A stretch of 58,104 nucleotides of DNA from Acidobacteriota bacterium (GTDB lineage Bacteria > Acidobacteriota > Vicinamibacteria > Vicinamibacterales > UBA2999). This document shows, in pieces, positions 49,696-57,892 of this stretch. How positions within the stretch are numbered: position 1 is the first letter of the stretch; every line of letters begins with the position of its first letter. Position numbers and translations under genes: made by a program. The DNA lies in contig JAEUQR010000128.1 of assembly GCA_016789705.1 (NCBI GenBank), positions 1-58,104 on the forward strand. The letters are read 5' to 3'. A model generated the notes under the pieces. The model was not told the origin of the DNA and ran no database searches. It saw only the letters and a program-made list of their open reading frames with translations.

Positions 49696-49820
49696 GTTGG
49701 CGTGGCATCTCCTGACGAGGAGATTGATGGCCAGCCCGCTATCGGTGTGGCGATCTCACGTGAGCCGTGCGTTGAGCGGGCGCCCGCCGAGCGCGACGAG
49801 GAAGGAGATGCCACGTCAAC
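49696..49820. repeat. 125-bp imperfect palindrome (possible small mobile element or hairpin)
   Basis: Outer arms 49696-49713 and 49803-49820 match in 17 of 18 positions (GTTGGCGTGGCATCTCCT versus the complement of AGGAGATGCCACGTCAAC). Inner arms GCCCGCT/AGCGGGC share the same centre, and TCACGTGA lies at the middle. The interval is intergenic with no credible ORF. Such nested arms fit a MITE-like remnant or a large structured RNA end. Confidence 0.55.
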
Positions 49821-49866
49821 ACGCGTGCGGTCCTCGGTGGATGCCAGGATCCGAGTTCACAGGCGA

Positions 49867-51153
49867 CTAGATCCCGCTCTTCATGTATTTCGCCACCGCC
49901 GCCACGAGCTTGTCCACCTCGGCGGGGCTGTTGTAGAAGTGCGGCGAGACGCGAATGCCCGGGCGGTCCTTGCCGCCGCGCGTCGTGATGCCGATGCGGT
50001 CGTTGGTGTAGAGCGCCGTCGCAAGCTTGTTCGCGTCGAGCGTGCCGGGCACGAACGAGACCACGGCCACACGCCGCTCCGCCACCGGTGAGGTCCAGTT
50101 CGTGATGCCGGGAATCTTCGCGAGGCCGGCCATGAGCTGTGTCGTGAGGTCGCGCGAGCGCTTCTCGATGGCGGCCCGGCCTACCTTCGTCTGGAAGGTG
50201 AGCGCCTCGTGCATCGCGATCATCGTCGCTTCGTCACGCTGCCCGAAGCTCTCGAAGGTCTTCGAGAAGCCGACCGCGCCGGGATACGCGCTGTAGACGC
50301 TGGGCCAGAGCTTCGCCTGCGCGCTCTTGTTCACATAGAGCACGCCACACTCACGCGCGCCGCAGGGCCACTTGTGGGCGCTGCCGGAATAGAAGTCGGG
50401 CTGGATGTCGGCGAGGTTCACGTCGAGCAGGCCGAAGCTCTGCGCACCGTCGAGCAGGAACAGGATGCCGCGCGACCGGGCCAGGGCCGCCAGTTCCTTC
50501 GCCGGCATGATGTCACCCACGGTGCTCGTGAGATGGGTGACCGACATCACCTTCGTGCGCGGCGTGATCGCCTTCGTGAAGGCCTCGACGTAGTACTCGG
50601 CGCCGGGATGCGGATTCTTCTGCGGCACGACCACGACCGAGAAGCCGAACCGCTTCGCCTTCTCCTGCCACGCCACGAGGTTGCTCGGATGGTTGTCCTC
50701 GTGGAGCAGCACTTCGTCCCCGGCCTTGAGATCCAGGCCGTTCGACACCATGTTGTTCGACTCGCTGGTGTTCCGCGTGATGATGATCTCGTCGGGTGTC
50801 ACGCGCAGGAACTCGGCGAGCGCCACGCGCGTCGCTTCCTTCTCGGGCATGAGGCGGGCGCGGTTGGTGGGCGACGGATCCGTGTCCACGCTCTTCGATT
50901 CGCGGCTGAGCGCCTCGGCGGCCGGGCGCGACGCCGGGCACAGGTTCGCCGCGTTCATCACCGCGAGATCCGGCGGCATCACGAACTGTTCACGCACGCT
51001 CTTCCAGAATGGCTCGCCGGCGGACGGACCGGCCGGCAGGATGTCGCCACTGGCGGCTATCTCGCGCGCGAAGACGGGATCGGCCAGCAGGGCGGCGGAA
51101 CCGCCGACGGCGAACAGCTTGGCGAAGTTGCGGCGCGAGACGTTGGCAGCCAT
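49867..51153 (-). CDS. Tat-exported class-V aminotransferase-fold PLP enzyme
   Basis: 428 residues. The twin-arginine signal SRRNFAKLFAVGGSAAL leads a PLP-dependent domain with NMVSNGLDLKAGDEVLLHEDNHPSN, VTHLTSTVGDIMP, the FLLDGAQSFG Asp and the Lys in SGSAHKWPCGARECGVLYV. It resembles isopenicillin-N epimerase-like and cysteine-desulfurase-like class V aminotransferases. Tat export implies the folded, PLP-loaded enzyme acts in the periplasm, which is uncommon but known in this family. AGGAGG precedes the ATG and TATACT (51192-51197, minus strand) is a likely -10. Confidence 0.9.
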   Translation of the reverse strand: MAANVSRRNFAKLFAVGGSAALLADPVFAREIAASGDILPAGPSAGEPFWKSVREQFVMPPDLAVMNAANLCPASRPAAEALSRESKSVDTDPSPTNRARLMPEKEATRVALAEFLRVTPDEIIITRNTSESNNMVSNGLDLKAGDEVLLHEDNHPSNLVAWQEKAKRFGFSVVVVPQKNPHPGAEYYVEAFTKAITPRTKVMSVTHLTSTVGDIMPAKELAALARSRGILFLLDGAQSFGLLDVNLADIQPDFYSGSAHKWPCGARECGVLYVNKSAQAKLWPSVYSAYPGAVGFSKTFESFGQRDEATMIAMHEALTFQTKVGRAAIEKRSRDLTTQLMAGLAKIPGITNWTSPVAERRVAVVSFVPGTLDANKLATALYTNDRIGITTRGGKDRPGIRVSPHFYNSPAEVDKLVAAVAKYMKSGI

Positions 51154-51206
51154 GTCTGAGTCCTCCTGCCGGATGTCCGGCGAACGGCCGGAGTATACCC
51201 CGGCGG

Positions 51207-52727
51207 CTACGGGGTGAGGCGGTAGACGGCAACCGTACCGGCGCGGTGGAGCAGCGGCAGCTCGAGGGTGCGGGGCGTGACGAAGAGCGTCAGGCCCTCA
51301 CGAGCGGCCAGCGCCCGGATGTCCGCTTCGGACATCGTGTCGAGGCCCTGCGCGGCCTCGATGCGCGCGGCGACCCGGTGAGCGGCGTCCCGCGAGTACA
51401 TCGCCATCGCCACGTCCTTCGTCTCTTCGAGGAAGACATCCCGCGCGGCGCCGATCCGCACGGCCGTGCCCATGCCGGGCTTCCACGCGTGTCCTGGGTC
51501 GGCGAGCACGTAGGCGTCGGCCGGCGACGAGGCGCGGATCCAGCCGAGCGCGTCGTCCCAGTCGCTCCGGCCGAGATCGAAGGCGAGCGTCGGGCGGTCA
51601 GGGCTTTCGATGAAGCCCACGTAGATGCCGCGCGCGAGGCTCACGCCGATGACGAGCGCGGCAACCGCGCGGGCCGCCATCGACGGCGCAGCGGCGCGTG
51701 CCGGGCGGTCCACCAGCCACCACACGAGGAAGAGGGTGGCCACGATCTCGACCGGCCAGAACGCGCGCGACGTCTGCAGCTGCACCACAATCGGCACGCC
51801 GGCGCTGATGAGCGGCAGCGACGCGAAGAAGCCGGCGACGAGCACGAGGCAGCCGGCGACGAGGCCCGTCTCCGGCGCGGTGAGGCGGCCGTCGCGATGG
51901 CGCGTCCATGCCGTGGCCGCGAGCACGATCGGGCCGGCGAGGTTCGTGAGCCACGTCGAGAGCGACCACGTGGTCGGGAAGGTGTAGTCCTTCGTGGCGA
52001 CGAGCGCGCGCCACGTCGGGTCCATCGGTGTGAGGTCGATCGGCACGACGCCGGCGGCAAGAGCGGCGACAGCCACGAGCGCCGCGGCGCCCGCGGCGAG
52101 GAGGGCGGGGCGGCGCAGTCGGGTGTCACTCAGCGCGACGGCGACGCCGACGATGACGAGAAAGAGCGCGGCCGTCGTGGGATGCAGAGCCGCACCGGCC
52201 AGGAGGATCGCGATCGGCCGCACGCGCCGGCCGCGCAGCACGTCGGCCACCGCCAGGAGGCCAAGGCCGAAGACCAGCATCCGCGGATGGAAGTAGCCCT
52301 CGAGGGTGTTGGCGCCCGTCTTGGCGATGCGATGCCGGAGCGTCAGCGCGGCGATCCACGCGGCGAGCGCCCACGGCGTCGTCAACATCGCGCGCCCCAT
52401 CGCGAGTGCCCCGGCGTAGAGCGCGACGAGCGTCGCCGCCTGTGCGATGGCGAACCAGACCGGCAGCGCGAGGCCACTCACGCCGACGAGCGCGGCGCCG
52501 ATCTCGTCCACGAAGAAGAAGCGGCCCTGCGCGCCAAGCATCGCCCAGTCGCGCGGGAAGAGGGCCGGGTCGAGCTGGTGCAGGATGGCGGGGATGTAGA
52601 ACGCCTGGTCCGACGCTCCGTAGCGGTAGCCCCCGGCGTTGAGCGTGGCCACGAGCGCGAAGGCCACGCCGCCCAGCCAGAGCTGTGGGGTGGAGACCCG
52701 CACGCCGTCACATGGCTTCGTCGGCAC
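51207..52727 (-). CDS. Polytopic membrane protein of unknown function (GT-C-like)
   Basis: 506 residues with about ten hydrophobic segments and a soluble C-terminal ~150 residues. The first loop (YGASDQAFYIPAILHQLDPALFPRDWAM) resembles large membrane proteins of the GT-C/DUF6798 type, and an acidic DQ is suitably placed, but no sugar donor site is proven. Start GTG 52727 overlaps the DinB gene by 20 bp; GTG 52703 avoids overlap and may be correct. Confidence 0.6.
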   Translation of the reverse strand: MPTKPCDGVRVSTPQLWLGGVAFALVATLNAGGYRYGASDQAFYIPAILHQLDPALFPRDWAMLGAQGRFFFVDEIGAALVGVSGLALPVWFAIAQAATLVALYAGALAMGRAMLTTPWALAAWIAALTLRHRIAKTGANTLEGYFHPRMLVFGLGLLAVADVLRGRRVRPIAILLAGAALHPTTAALFLVIVGVAVALSDTRLRRPALLAAGAAALVAVAALAAGVVPIDLTPMDPTWRALVATKDYTFPTTWSLSTWLTNLAGPIVLAATAWTRHRDGRLTAPETGLVAGCLVLVAGFFASLPLISAGVPIVVQLQTSRAFWPVEIVATLFLVWWLVDRPARAAAPSMAARAVAALVIGVSLARGIYVGFIESPDRPTLAFDLGRSDWDDALGWIRASSPADAYVLADPGHAWKPGMGTAVRIGAARDVFLEETKDVAMAMYSRDAAHRVAARIEAAQGLDTMSEADIRALAAREGLTLFVTPRTLELPLLHRAGTVAVYRLTP

Positions 52728-53211
52728 TCGGTCCGTAGATCGACGGCAGCGGCACGTCGAGTTCGCGCAGGTACACCGTGAGCTGGCCGCGATGATGGAT
52801 GAGGTGGTTCATCACGAACGTGCGCCAGCACGAGGCCTTCGGCATCGTGAAGAACTCCTGCGCGCCCTTGCGCAGCGTCCACGGCGCCAGGAGCTCCGCG
52901 TCGGTGCGCCCGGCGAGCGCCACCCGCGCGGCGGCCATCTGGGTGTCGAAGTGGGCGAGGATGTCGGCCTTCACCGTCATGGGCTGGTAGCCGGGGGGCC
53001 GCGCCGTCGTCTCGAGGTCCACTGCCGACTGCGTGAGAGTCAGCTGGCCCCAGACGCCCAGTTGCCCCAGGTGCTCGGCGAGCGCTCCGAGGGCCATGCT
53101 CCTCGGATGCGGCTTCCAGGTGAGCTGGTGATCGGGCAGGCGATCGAGCAGGCGGCGCGTGGCCGCGATCTCATGGTCGAACTCGGGAAGCAGGGCGTCG
53201 ACGAGGGCCAT
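52708..53211 (-). CDS. DinB-family four-helix protein
   Basis: 167 residues from ATG 53211; the longer frame upstream overlaps the divergent GNAT gene. Four-helix DinB pattern with metal-binding His in PEFDHEIAATRRLLDRLPD, and NHLIHHRGQL near 140 (HxxHHRGQ), a typical metal-binding third His motif. The DinB superfamily includes thiol transferases and mycothiol-type S-transferases; the substrate is unknown. Co-oriented with the polytopic membrane gene that follows it. Confidence 0.88.
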   Translation of the reverse strand: MALVDALLPEFDHEIAATRRLLDRLPDHQLTWKPHPRSMALGALAEHLGQLGVWGQLTLTQSAVDLETTARPPGYQPMTVKADILAHFDTQMAAARVALAGRTDAELLAPWTLRKGAQEFFTMPKASCWRTFVMNHLIHHRGQLTVYLRELDVPLPSIYGPSADEAM

Positions 53212-53247
53212 GGCGGCGGGATCCTGATGGAGAGGACGAACGCCCGC

Positions 53248-53253
53248 TATGCT
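53248..53253 (+). promoter_or_regulatory. Candidate -10 (TATGCT) of the GNAT gene, leaderless spacing
   Basis: TATGCT is followed by six bases and then ATG 53260. No SD fits. The same spacing occurs at 10339, 19424, 42830, 10274 and 46220. Confidence 0.4.
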
Positions 53254-53259
53254 ATCACC

Positions 53260-53799
53260 ATGGATGCGAGCGGCACGTCGCGCGCGGGCGAGGTGATTCT
53301 GTCGGATGGCACCGCGGTGGTCATCCGTCCGATCCGCCCTGAGGACGAGCCGCTCATGGCGCCGTTTCATGCCGGGCTCTCGATGCGCTCGGTCTACCAG
53401 CGCTACTTCCACCTCTCGTCGCTCGAGCAGCGCATCGCGCATTCACGGCTGTCGCTCACGTGCCGGGTCGATCCGGCGACGGGCCTTGCGATCGTGGCCG
53501 ACCGCGTCACGGCCGACGGGGCACACGAAGTGCTGGCGCTCGGCCGCCTCACACGCACCGAGCCCGGTGCGGCCGAGATCGCGCTCCTCGTGATGGATCG
53601 CTGGCAGGGGCGCGGACTCGGCCGCGCGATGATGCGCGCGCTCGTGGCTCACGCACGGGCACTCGGTGTGCACCGCCTCCACGGCGACATGCTCGCGGAC
53701 AACGACGCCATGCGCGCGGTGGTGCGGCGGGCCGGCTTTGCCGTGCAGCCGGTGCCGGGTGATGCCGCCGTGCTGCGCGCCGAGCGTCTGCTCGACTAA
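53260..53799 (+). CDS. GNAT-family N-acetyltransferase
   Basis: 179 residues. GNAT domain with VVIRPIRPEDEPLMAPFHAGL at the start and the acetyl-CoA loop in VMDRWQGRGLGRAMMRALVAHA (Q/R-x-x-G-x-G), then NDAMRAVVRRAGFAVQPV. The N-terminal part is like that of acetyltransferases that modify proteins such as acyl-CoA synthetases, but that is a guess. It is convergent with the DUF4097 gene (4-bp overlap of stop codons). Confidence 0.9.
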   Translation: MDASGTSRAGEVILSDGTAVVIRPIRPEDEPLMAPFHAGLSMRSVYQRYFHLSSLEQRIAHSRLSLTCRVDPATGLAIVADRVTADGAHEVLALGRLTRTEPGAAEIALLVMDRWQGRGLGRAMMRALVAHARALGVHRLHGDMLADNDAMRAVVRRAGFAVQPVPGDAAVLRAERLLD

Positions 53800-55088
53800 C
53801 CTCGCGGCGGCCGCGGGGCGCGCGGCGATACCGGCGCGGGCGGCGGCGGAGGCGCGAGCGGCGCCATGGGCGGCAGCGGCGCGAGCGCGGGCGGGGGGGC
53901 GAGCGGCGCCAGGCTCCGGCCCACGAGGTCGCTCAGGCGCTCCATGTCCGCCTGCCACTCGGGACCGAACTCGCGGCGCAGGCTGGCGGCGACGTCGGCG
54001 GCGAGCTCGGCGCCGATCGCGCCGTCGAGGGGAGGCAGAGGCGGAATACCGTCGCGCCCGGCGCGGTTGCGGCGCCGGGCGCGTTCCTCCTCACGCGTGC
54101 GCAGCGGTCCCTTCGCCACGTGGATATCGCCCTGGAACGACTGCAGTTCCACGCGCGCGCCGCCGGCGCCGAGCGTGAAGTTGAAGCGCTTGTTCGAATC
54201 CCGGCCGCTGTCTTCCTTCGGCAGCGTGACGGGGAAGTCGCTGCTGAAGTCGCCGCGGAACGTGCGCACGAACACGGTGGCGCTGGCCTGCTGGCCGAGG
54301 CTCACGCGGATGTCACCCTGGTGCGTGCTCACGCGGTAGGTGCCGGTGGTGCTCACCGTGCTCTCGAAGCGCACGTCGCCATTCACCGTGGAGACCTCGA
54401 GGCTCGATGCTTTCGCGTTCGTGATCGTCACATCGCCATTGACCGTTTCGGCGACGACGTCGCCTGCCACGCCCGAGAGCGTAATCGAGTCGTTCACGGT
54501 GGAGACGTTGAGCTTGCCGGACGCGCCGTCGGCGCGGATTTCGCCTTCGATCGAGCGCAGCGACACGGCGCCCGAGCCGCCTTTGAGCGTGAGATCGCCG
54601 CCCACCGTCTCGACGTTCACCTCGGCGGTCGTGCCCTCGATCGTCGCGGCGAGGTAGGTGCCCGAAAGGTTCACGGGCATCCAGCGTGGCACGGTGAGCG
54701 TGTAGTCCACGACGCCGCCCGGCCCGCGCGCGCTGCGCGTGCGGATGCGCAGCGTGTTGTCGGCCATCTGCACGTCCACGCGGTCGCGGCTCGCATGGGT
54801 GGCCTGCACGCGCACCGCGTCGCGGTCCCACGCGCGCACGGTCACCTCGCCGGCGTGGCTCGACAGCACGAGGCGCGTGCCTTTGGCGACGTCCATCGTC
54901 TGATCGGTCCGCGGAGATTCGTCGGCGTCGGTCCAGCCGGGACGCGCCTGCACGGGCGGCTGCGGCGTGGCTGGTGTGGCTGGTGCGGCGGGCGCCGGTG
55001 AGGGGGCGGGCCGCGGCGTCTGCGCGGCGGAGAGGGAAGCGGCCATGAGCACCGCCGACATCGCGAAAGTGAGGGCACGAGCGGACAT
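53796..55088 (-). CDS. DUF4097-family exported protein
   Basis: 430 residues from ATG 55088; the longer frame overlaps the anti-sigma gene. Signal peptide ALTFAMSAVLMAASLSAAQ, Pro/Ala-rich linker, and a right-handed beta-helix-like repeat region (~80-330) with recurring SxxGDVxxxTVNGDV-type turns (AETVNGDVTITNAKASSLEVSTVNGDVRFES). The C-terminus is Pro-rich. Adhesin-like DUF4097 proteins often lie in ECF sigma operons; here it follows anti-sigma by 5 bp and may be a product of the regulon. Confidence 0.87.
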   Translation of the reverse strand: MSARALTFAMSAVLMAASLSAAQTPRPAPSPAPAAPATPATPQPPVQARPGWTDADESPRTDQTMDVAKGTRLVLSSHAGEVTVRAWDRDAVRVQATHASRDRVDVQMADNTLRIRTRSARGPGGVVDYTLTVPRWMPVNLSGTYLAATIEGTTAEVNVETVGGDLTLKGGSGAVSLRSIEGEIRADGASGKLNVSTVNDSITLSGVAGDVVAETVNGDVTITNAKASSLEVSTVNGDVRFESTVSTTGTYRVSTHQGDIRVSLGQQASATVFVRTFRGDFSSDFPVTLPKEDSGRDSNKRFNFTLGAGGARVELQSFQGDIHVAKGPLRTREEERARRRNRAGRDGIPPLPPLDGAIGAELAADVAASLRREFGPEWQADMERLSDLVGRSLAPLAPPPALAPLPPMAPLAPPPPPAPVSPRAPRPPRG

Positions 55089-55093
55089 GGACG

Positions 55094-55816
55094 TCAGTCT
55101 CCTTCGGTGATGAGCGCCGCGCGGCGCAGCAGATCGAGCTTCCGCTGACGCGCGCCGGCCAGGTGGGCGTTCAGCAGCGCGTTGGCCGGGTCGGTCGCGA
55201 GTGCCTCGCGGGCTTCGCGAATGGCGTCGTCGATGACGCGGAGGTTCCGTTCGAGCACCACGACGGTGCGCGGATCGAGGCGCTCCCGCTGCTCGCGCAG
55301 CACCCGCTCCAGGTCGACCACGGCCGCGTCGTACTGCGCGTCGGCGAAGTTCACCGGCGTGACCTGCCCGTCGCCGCCGTCGAAGGCCTCGGCCTCGGCA
55401 ATGACAGGCGCGGCGGCGCCGGCCGCCGGCGGCGCCGGCGTGACGCGCGGCCAGAGCAGGGTGCCGCCGAGCGCGGCGACGAGCGTCGCGGCCAGGGCCA
55501 GTTCCGGCAGCCCCACCGACCAGCGGCGTTGATACCACGCGAGTCGCGGCCCTGGCGTCGGCGCGTGCGGGGCCGCCGCGGGGGCGAGTTCGCGCGGACC
55601 GGTCAGCCGCGCGGCAATGCCGGGCCAGAGATCCGCCGGTGGGGCGACGTCGGCGTCGCGCCACCGGGCAGCGGCGCCTTGCAGGGCCGTCAGGTCGGCC
55701 AGCACCACCCGGCACGATTCACACGCGGTCAGGTGGGCGTCGACGGCGGCCCGGGCCTGCGGGTCGAGGTCGTCGTCGAGATAGTCGGACAGGACGTCGA
55801 GAGGATGCGCGCTCAT
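55094..55816 (-). CDS. Zinc-finger anti-sigma factor
   Basis: 240 residues. N-terminal putative zinc-finger: HLTACESC (HxxxCxxC) preceded by SDYLDDDLDPQARAAVDA. A membrane helix at ~107-125 (ELALAATLVAALGGTLLWP) divides it from a C-terminal acidic helical region (YDAAVVDLERVLREQRERLDPRTVVVLERNLRVIDDAI) outside the cytoplasm. Overlaps the ECF gene by 4 bp; DUF4097 gene follows 5 bp later. Expected to hold the ECF factor until an envelope signal arrives. Confidence 0.9.
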   Translation of the reverse strand: MSAHPLDVLSDYLDDDLDPQARAAVDAHLTACESCRVVLADLTALQGAAARWRDADVAPPADLWPGIAARLTGPRELAPAAAPHAPTPGPRLAWYQRRWSVGLPELALAATLVAALGGTLLWPRVTPAPPAAGAAAPVIAEAEAFDGGDGQVTPVNFADAQYDAAVVDLERVLREQRERLDPRTVVVLERNLRVIDDAIREAREALATDPANALLNAHLAGARQRKLDLLRRAALITEGD

Positions 55817-56382
55817 GACGCGGCCTCCGTGGCGGTGAGATGGCCGCGCAGCGACATGCGGGCGCGGTGCAGTTGCGATTTCGAGGTGCCGACCGACACG
55901 CCGAGCAGGGTGCCGATTTCCTCGTGTTTGTAGCCCTCGACGTCGTGCAGCACGAAGACGGCGCGGGCCCCGGGCGGCAGACGGTTCACCGCCACGTGGA
56001 GGTCCATCGCCGCGTGCCAGCCGCGTTCCGACACCGTCGGCGCCGCTACGCGCGTCAGCACGTCGTCGCCTTCCGGCAGGAAGCGCTCGCGCGCGGTGCC
56101 GAGCGTGCGGAACTGCTCGATGACGACGTTCACCGCCATCCGGTGCAGCCAGGTGGCGAGCGACGACTCGCCCCGGAAGAGGGCCAGCTTCTGCCAGGCC
56201 CGGACGAAGACGTCCTGCGTCAGGTCGTCGGCGCGGTCGGCCCCGGCCATCCGGCGGGTGAGGGCGAGAATCCGTGGCACGTGGGCGCGGTAGAGGCGCT
56301 CGAATGCCGCCGTGTCGCCCGCAATGGCGCGGGCCACATCGTCGGCCTCCGTGACGGGCCGGGAGTGAGGGGTCGTGGTCAC
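55813..56382 (-). CDS. ECF-type RNA polymerase sigma factor
   Basis: 189 residues from GTG. Region 2 (FERLYRAHVPRILALTRRMAGADRADDLTQDVFVRAWQKLALFRGESSLATWLHRMAVNVVIEQFR) and region 4 (RLPPGARAVFVLHDVEGYKHEEIGTLLGVSVGTSKSQLHRARMSLR) are complete. It is the first gene of the sigma/anti-sigma/DUF4097 unit and follows the LemA stop by 69 bp, so read-through from LemA is possible. Confidence 0.93.
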   Translation of the reverse strand: MTTTPHSRPVTEADDVARAIAGDTAAFERLYRAHVPRILALTRRMAGADRADDLTQDVFVRAWQKLALFRGESSLATWLHRMAVNVVIEQFRTLGTARERFLPEGDDVLTRVAAPTVSERGWHAAMDLHVAVNRLPPGARAVFVLHDVEGYKHEEIGTLLGVSVGTSKSQLHRARMSLRGHLTATEAAS

Positions 56383-56451
56383 ACCGCGGTCCAGCGCGTC
56401 AGCTCCTTCACCCGGTTGGATGGCCGGGCCGGGCGAAGGGTTGGAATGCGC

Positions 56452-57024
56452 CTACTGGCCGGTCTTGGGCTTCGAGAAATCCACCTTCGGGGCTTCCTTC
56501 GCCTCGGGCGGCGCTTCGAACAGGGGGTAGTCCTGGAAGCGGAAGATGGCGTTGGTGATGTTGGCGGGGAAGCTCCGCCGCGAGGTGTTGTAGGCCTGGA
56601 CCCGCTCGTTGTACCGCATGCGCTCCGTGGCGATGCGGTTTTCGGTGCCCGCCAGCTCGTCACTGAGACGGGCGAAGATCTCGCTCGACCTGAGTTCCGG
56701 GTAGTTCTCGGTCACGACCAGCAGGCGGGCGAGGGCGCTCGACTGCTCGTTGGCGGCGGCCATCGTCTCGGTCGGCGTCCGCGCCCCGGCCAGCTTGGCC
56801 CGCGAGTCGGCAATCGCCTTGAACACGTCCTGCTCCTGTTGCGCGAAGCCCTTGGTGGTCTCGACCAGGTTGGGGATGAGGTCGCTGCGGCGCTTCAGCT
56901 GGTTCTCGACCTGCGCCCACTGCGCCTTCACGGCTTCTTCCTGGCTGACGAACGTGTTGTACGAGCAGCCGCTCGCCGCCGTTGCGCTCACGAGCACCAC
57001 CACCGCCATCACTGCCTGTCGCAT
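56452..57024 (-). CDS. LemA-family lipoprotein
   Basis: 190 residues from ATG 57024. Signal peptide with lipobox AASGCS, then the LemA opening YNTFVSQEEAVKAQWAQVENQLKRRSDLIPNLVETTKGFAQQEQDVFKAIADSRAKL. The three-helix LemA fold and NERVQAYNTSRRSFPANITNAIFRF end are present. Partner of the TPM protein upstream in many genomes; both are envelope proteins of uncertain function. Confidence 0.94.
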   Translation of the reverse strand: MRQAVMAVVVLVSATAASGCSYNTFVSQEEAVKAQWAQVENQLKRRSDLIPNLVETTKGFAQQEQDVFKAIADSRAKLAGARTPTETMAAANEQSSALARLLVVTENYPELRSSEIFARLSDELAGTENRIATERMRYNERVQAYNTSRRSFPANITNAIFRFQDYPLFEAPPEAKEAPKVDFSKPKTGQ

Positions 57025-57052
57025 GACTCCTCCTGCTGTCGCGGGCCTGCTG

Positions 57053-57892
57053 TCACCACGAGGCGCCGCCGCCGCCACCACCACTGCGTCCGCCGCCGAA
57101 GCCGCCGAAGCCGCCCGATGAGCCGCCCCATGAGCCCCCACCCCAGGACGAACCGCCACCCCAGGTGCCTCCATAGTAGCCGCCTCCCCAGCGCCCGACG
57201 CCGCCGCGCCAGGAGCGCCGCCGGCGGCCGCCGGCGCGGTTGAGGGCCGGCAGGATGACGAAGAGGACGACGAGGGCGAGCAGGATGAGCCGTGGCGAGA
57301 TCGGATCACGCGTGCGCTGCGGTGCCTCGCGCACCTCGAGACCCGAGACCGTCACCCGCCGGTCGGCGGCGATGCGCTCGATGATCCGTGACGTGCCCGC
57401 GAGCAGTCCCTGCCCGTACTGGTTCTGCCTGAAGTACGGTGCCATGACCTGACGGCTGGTCTCCCCGGCGAATCCGTCGGTGATGACGCCCTCGAGGTCG
57501 TAGCCCACTTCGACCCGCACCTGGCGGTCGTCGACCGCCAGCAGCACGAGCAGGCCGTTGTCCTTGCCCTGCTGGCCGATGCCGCGGCCCTCGTTCTCGA
57601 ACATCTTCGTGGCGTAGCTCTGGATGTCGCCCCACGGCTGGAAGGTCTTCACCGTGGCCACGACCACGGTGTCGCCGCTCGCCGCCTGCAGCGCGCGGAT
57701 GAGGCGATCGAGCGACGCCGCCGAGGCCGGGTCGATCACGCCGGCGAAGTCGTTGACCGGCGCGGTCAACGCCGGCGGAAGCGGTTGCGCCGCGGCGGAT
57801 GACACCACGAGCGCGAGCGCCGCCAGCGCGGCCGCTACGCTGCGCCAGCGAGTGCACCACGAGGCGCGCGGGCGGGCTACTGGTCGGGCCAT
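57053..57892 (-). CDS. TPM-domain protein (YgcG-like)
   Basis: 279 residues. Signal peptide (SVAAALAALALVVSSAAAQ), the TPM phosphatase-like domain (~38-175: VNDFAGVIDPASAASLDRLIRALQAASGDTVVVATVKTF ... GKDNGLLVLLAVDDRQVRVEVGYDLEG), a membrane helix (LILLALVVLFVILPAL), and a C-terminal Gly/Ser/Trp-rich tail (GGSWGGSSGGFGGF). TPM proteins with Gly-rich tails are membrane-anchored and pair with LemA, as here. ATG 57892 overlaps the upstream stop codon by 16 bp. Confidence 0.92.
   Translation of the reverse strand: MARPVARPRASWCTRWRSVAAALAALALVVSSAAAQPLPPALTAPVNDFAGVIDPASAASLDRLIRALQAASGDTVVVATVKTFQPWGDIQSYATKMFENEGRGIGQQGKDNGLLVLLAVDDRQVRVEVGYDLEGVITDGFAGETSRQVMAPYFRQNQYGQGLLAGTSRIIERIAADRRVTVSGLEVREAPQRTRDPISPRLILLALVVLFVILPALNRAGGRRRRSWRGGVGRWGGGYYGGTWGGGSSWGGGSWGGSSGGFGGFGGGRSGGGGGGASW

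Noticed and set aside
49696..49820. Integron attC site
   Set aside because: Arms do not fit the RYYYAAC/GTTRRRY core and no integrase gene is near.
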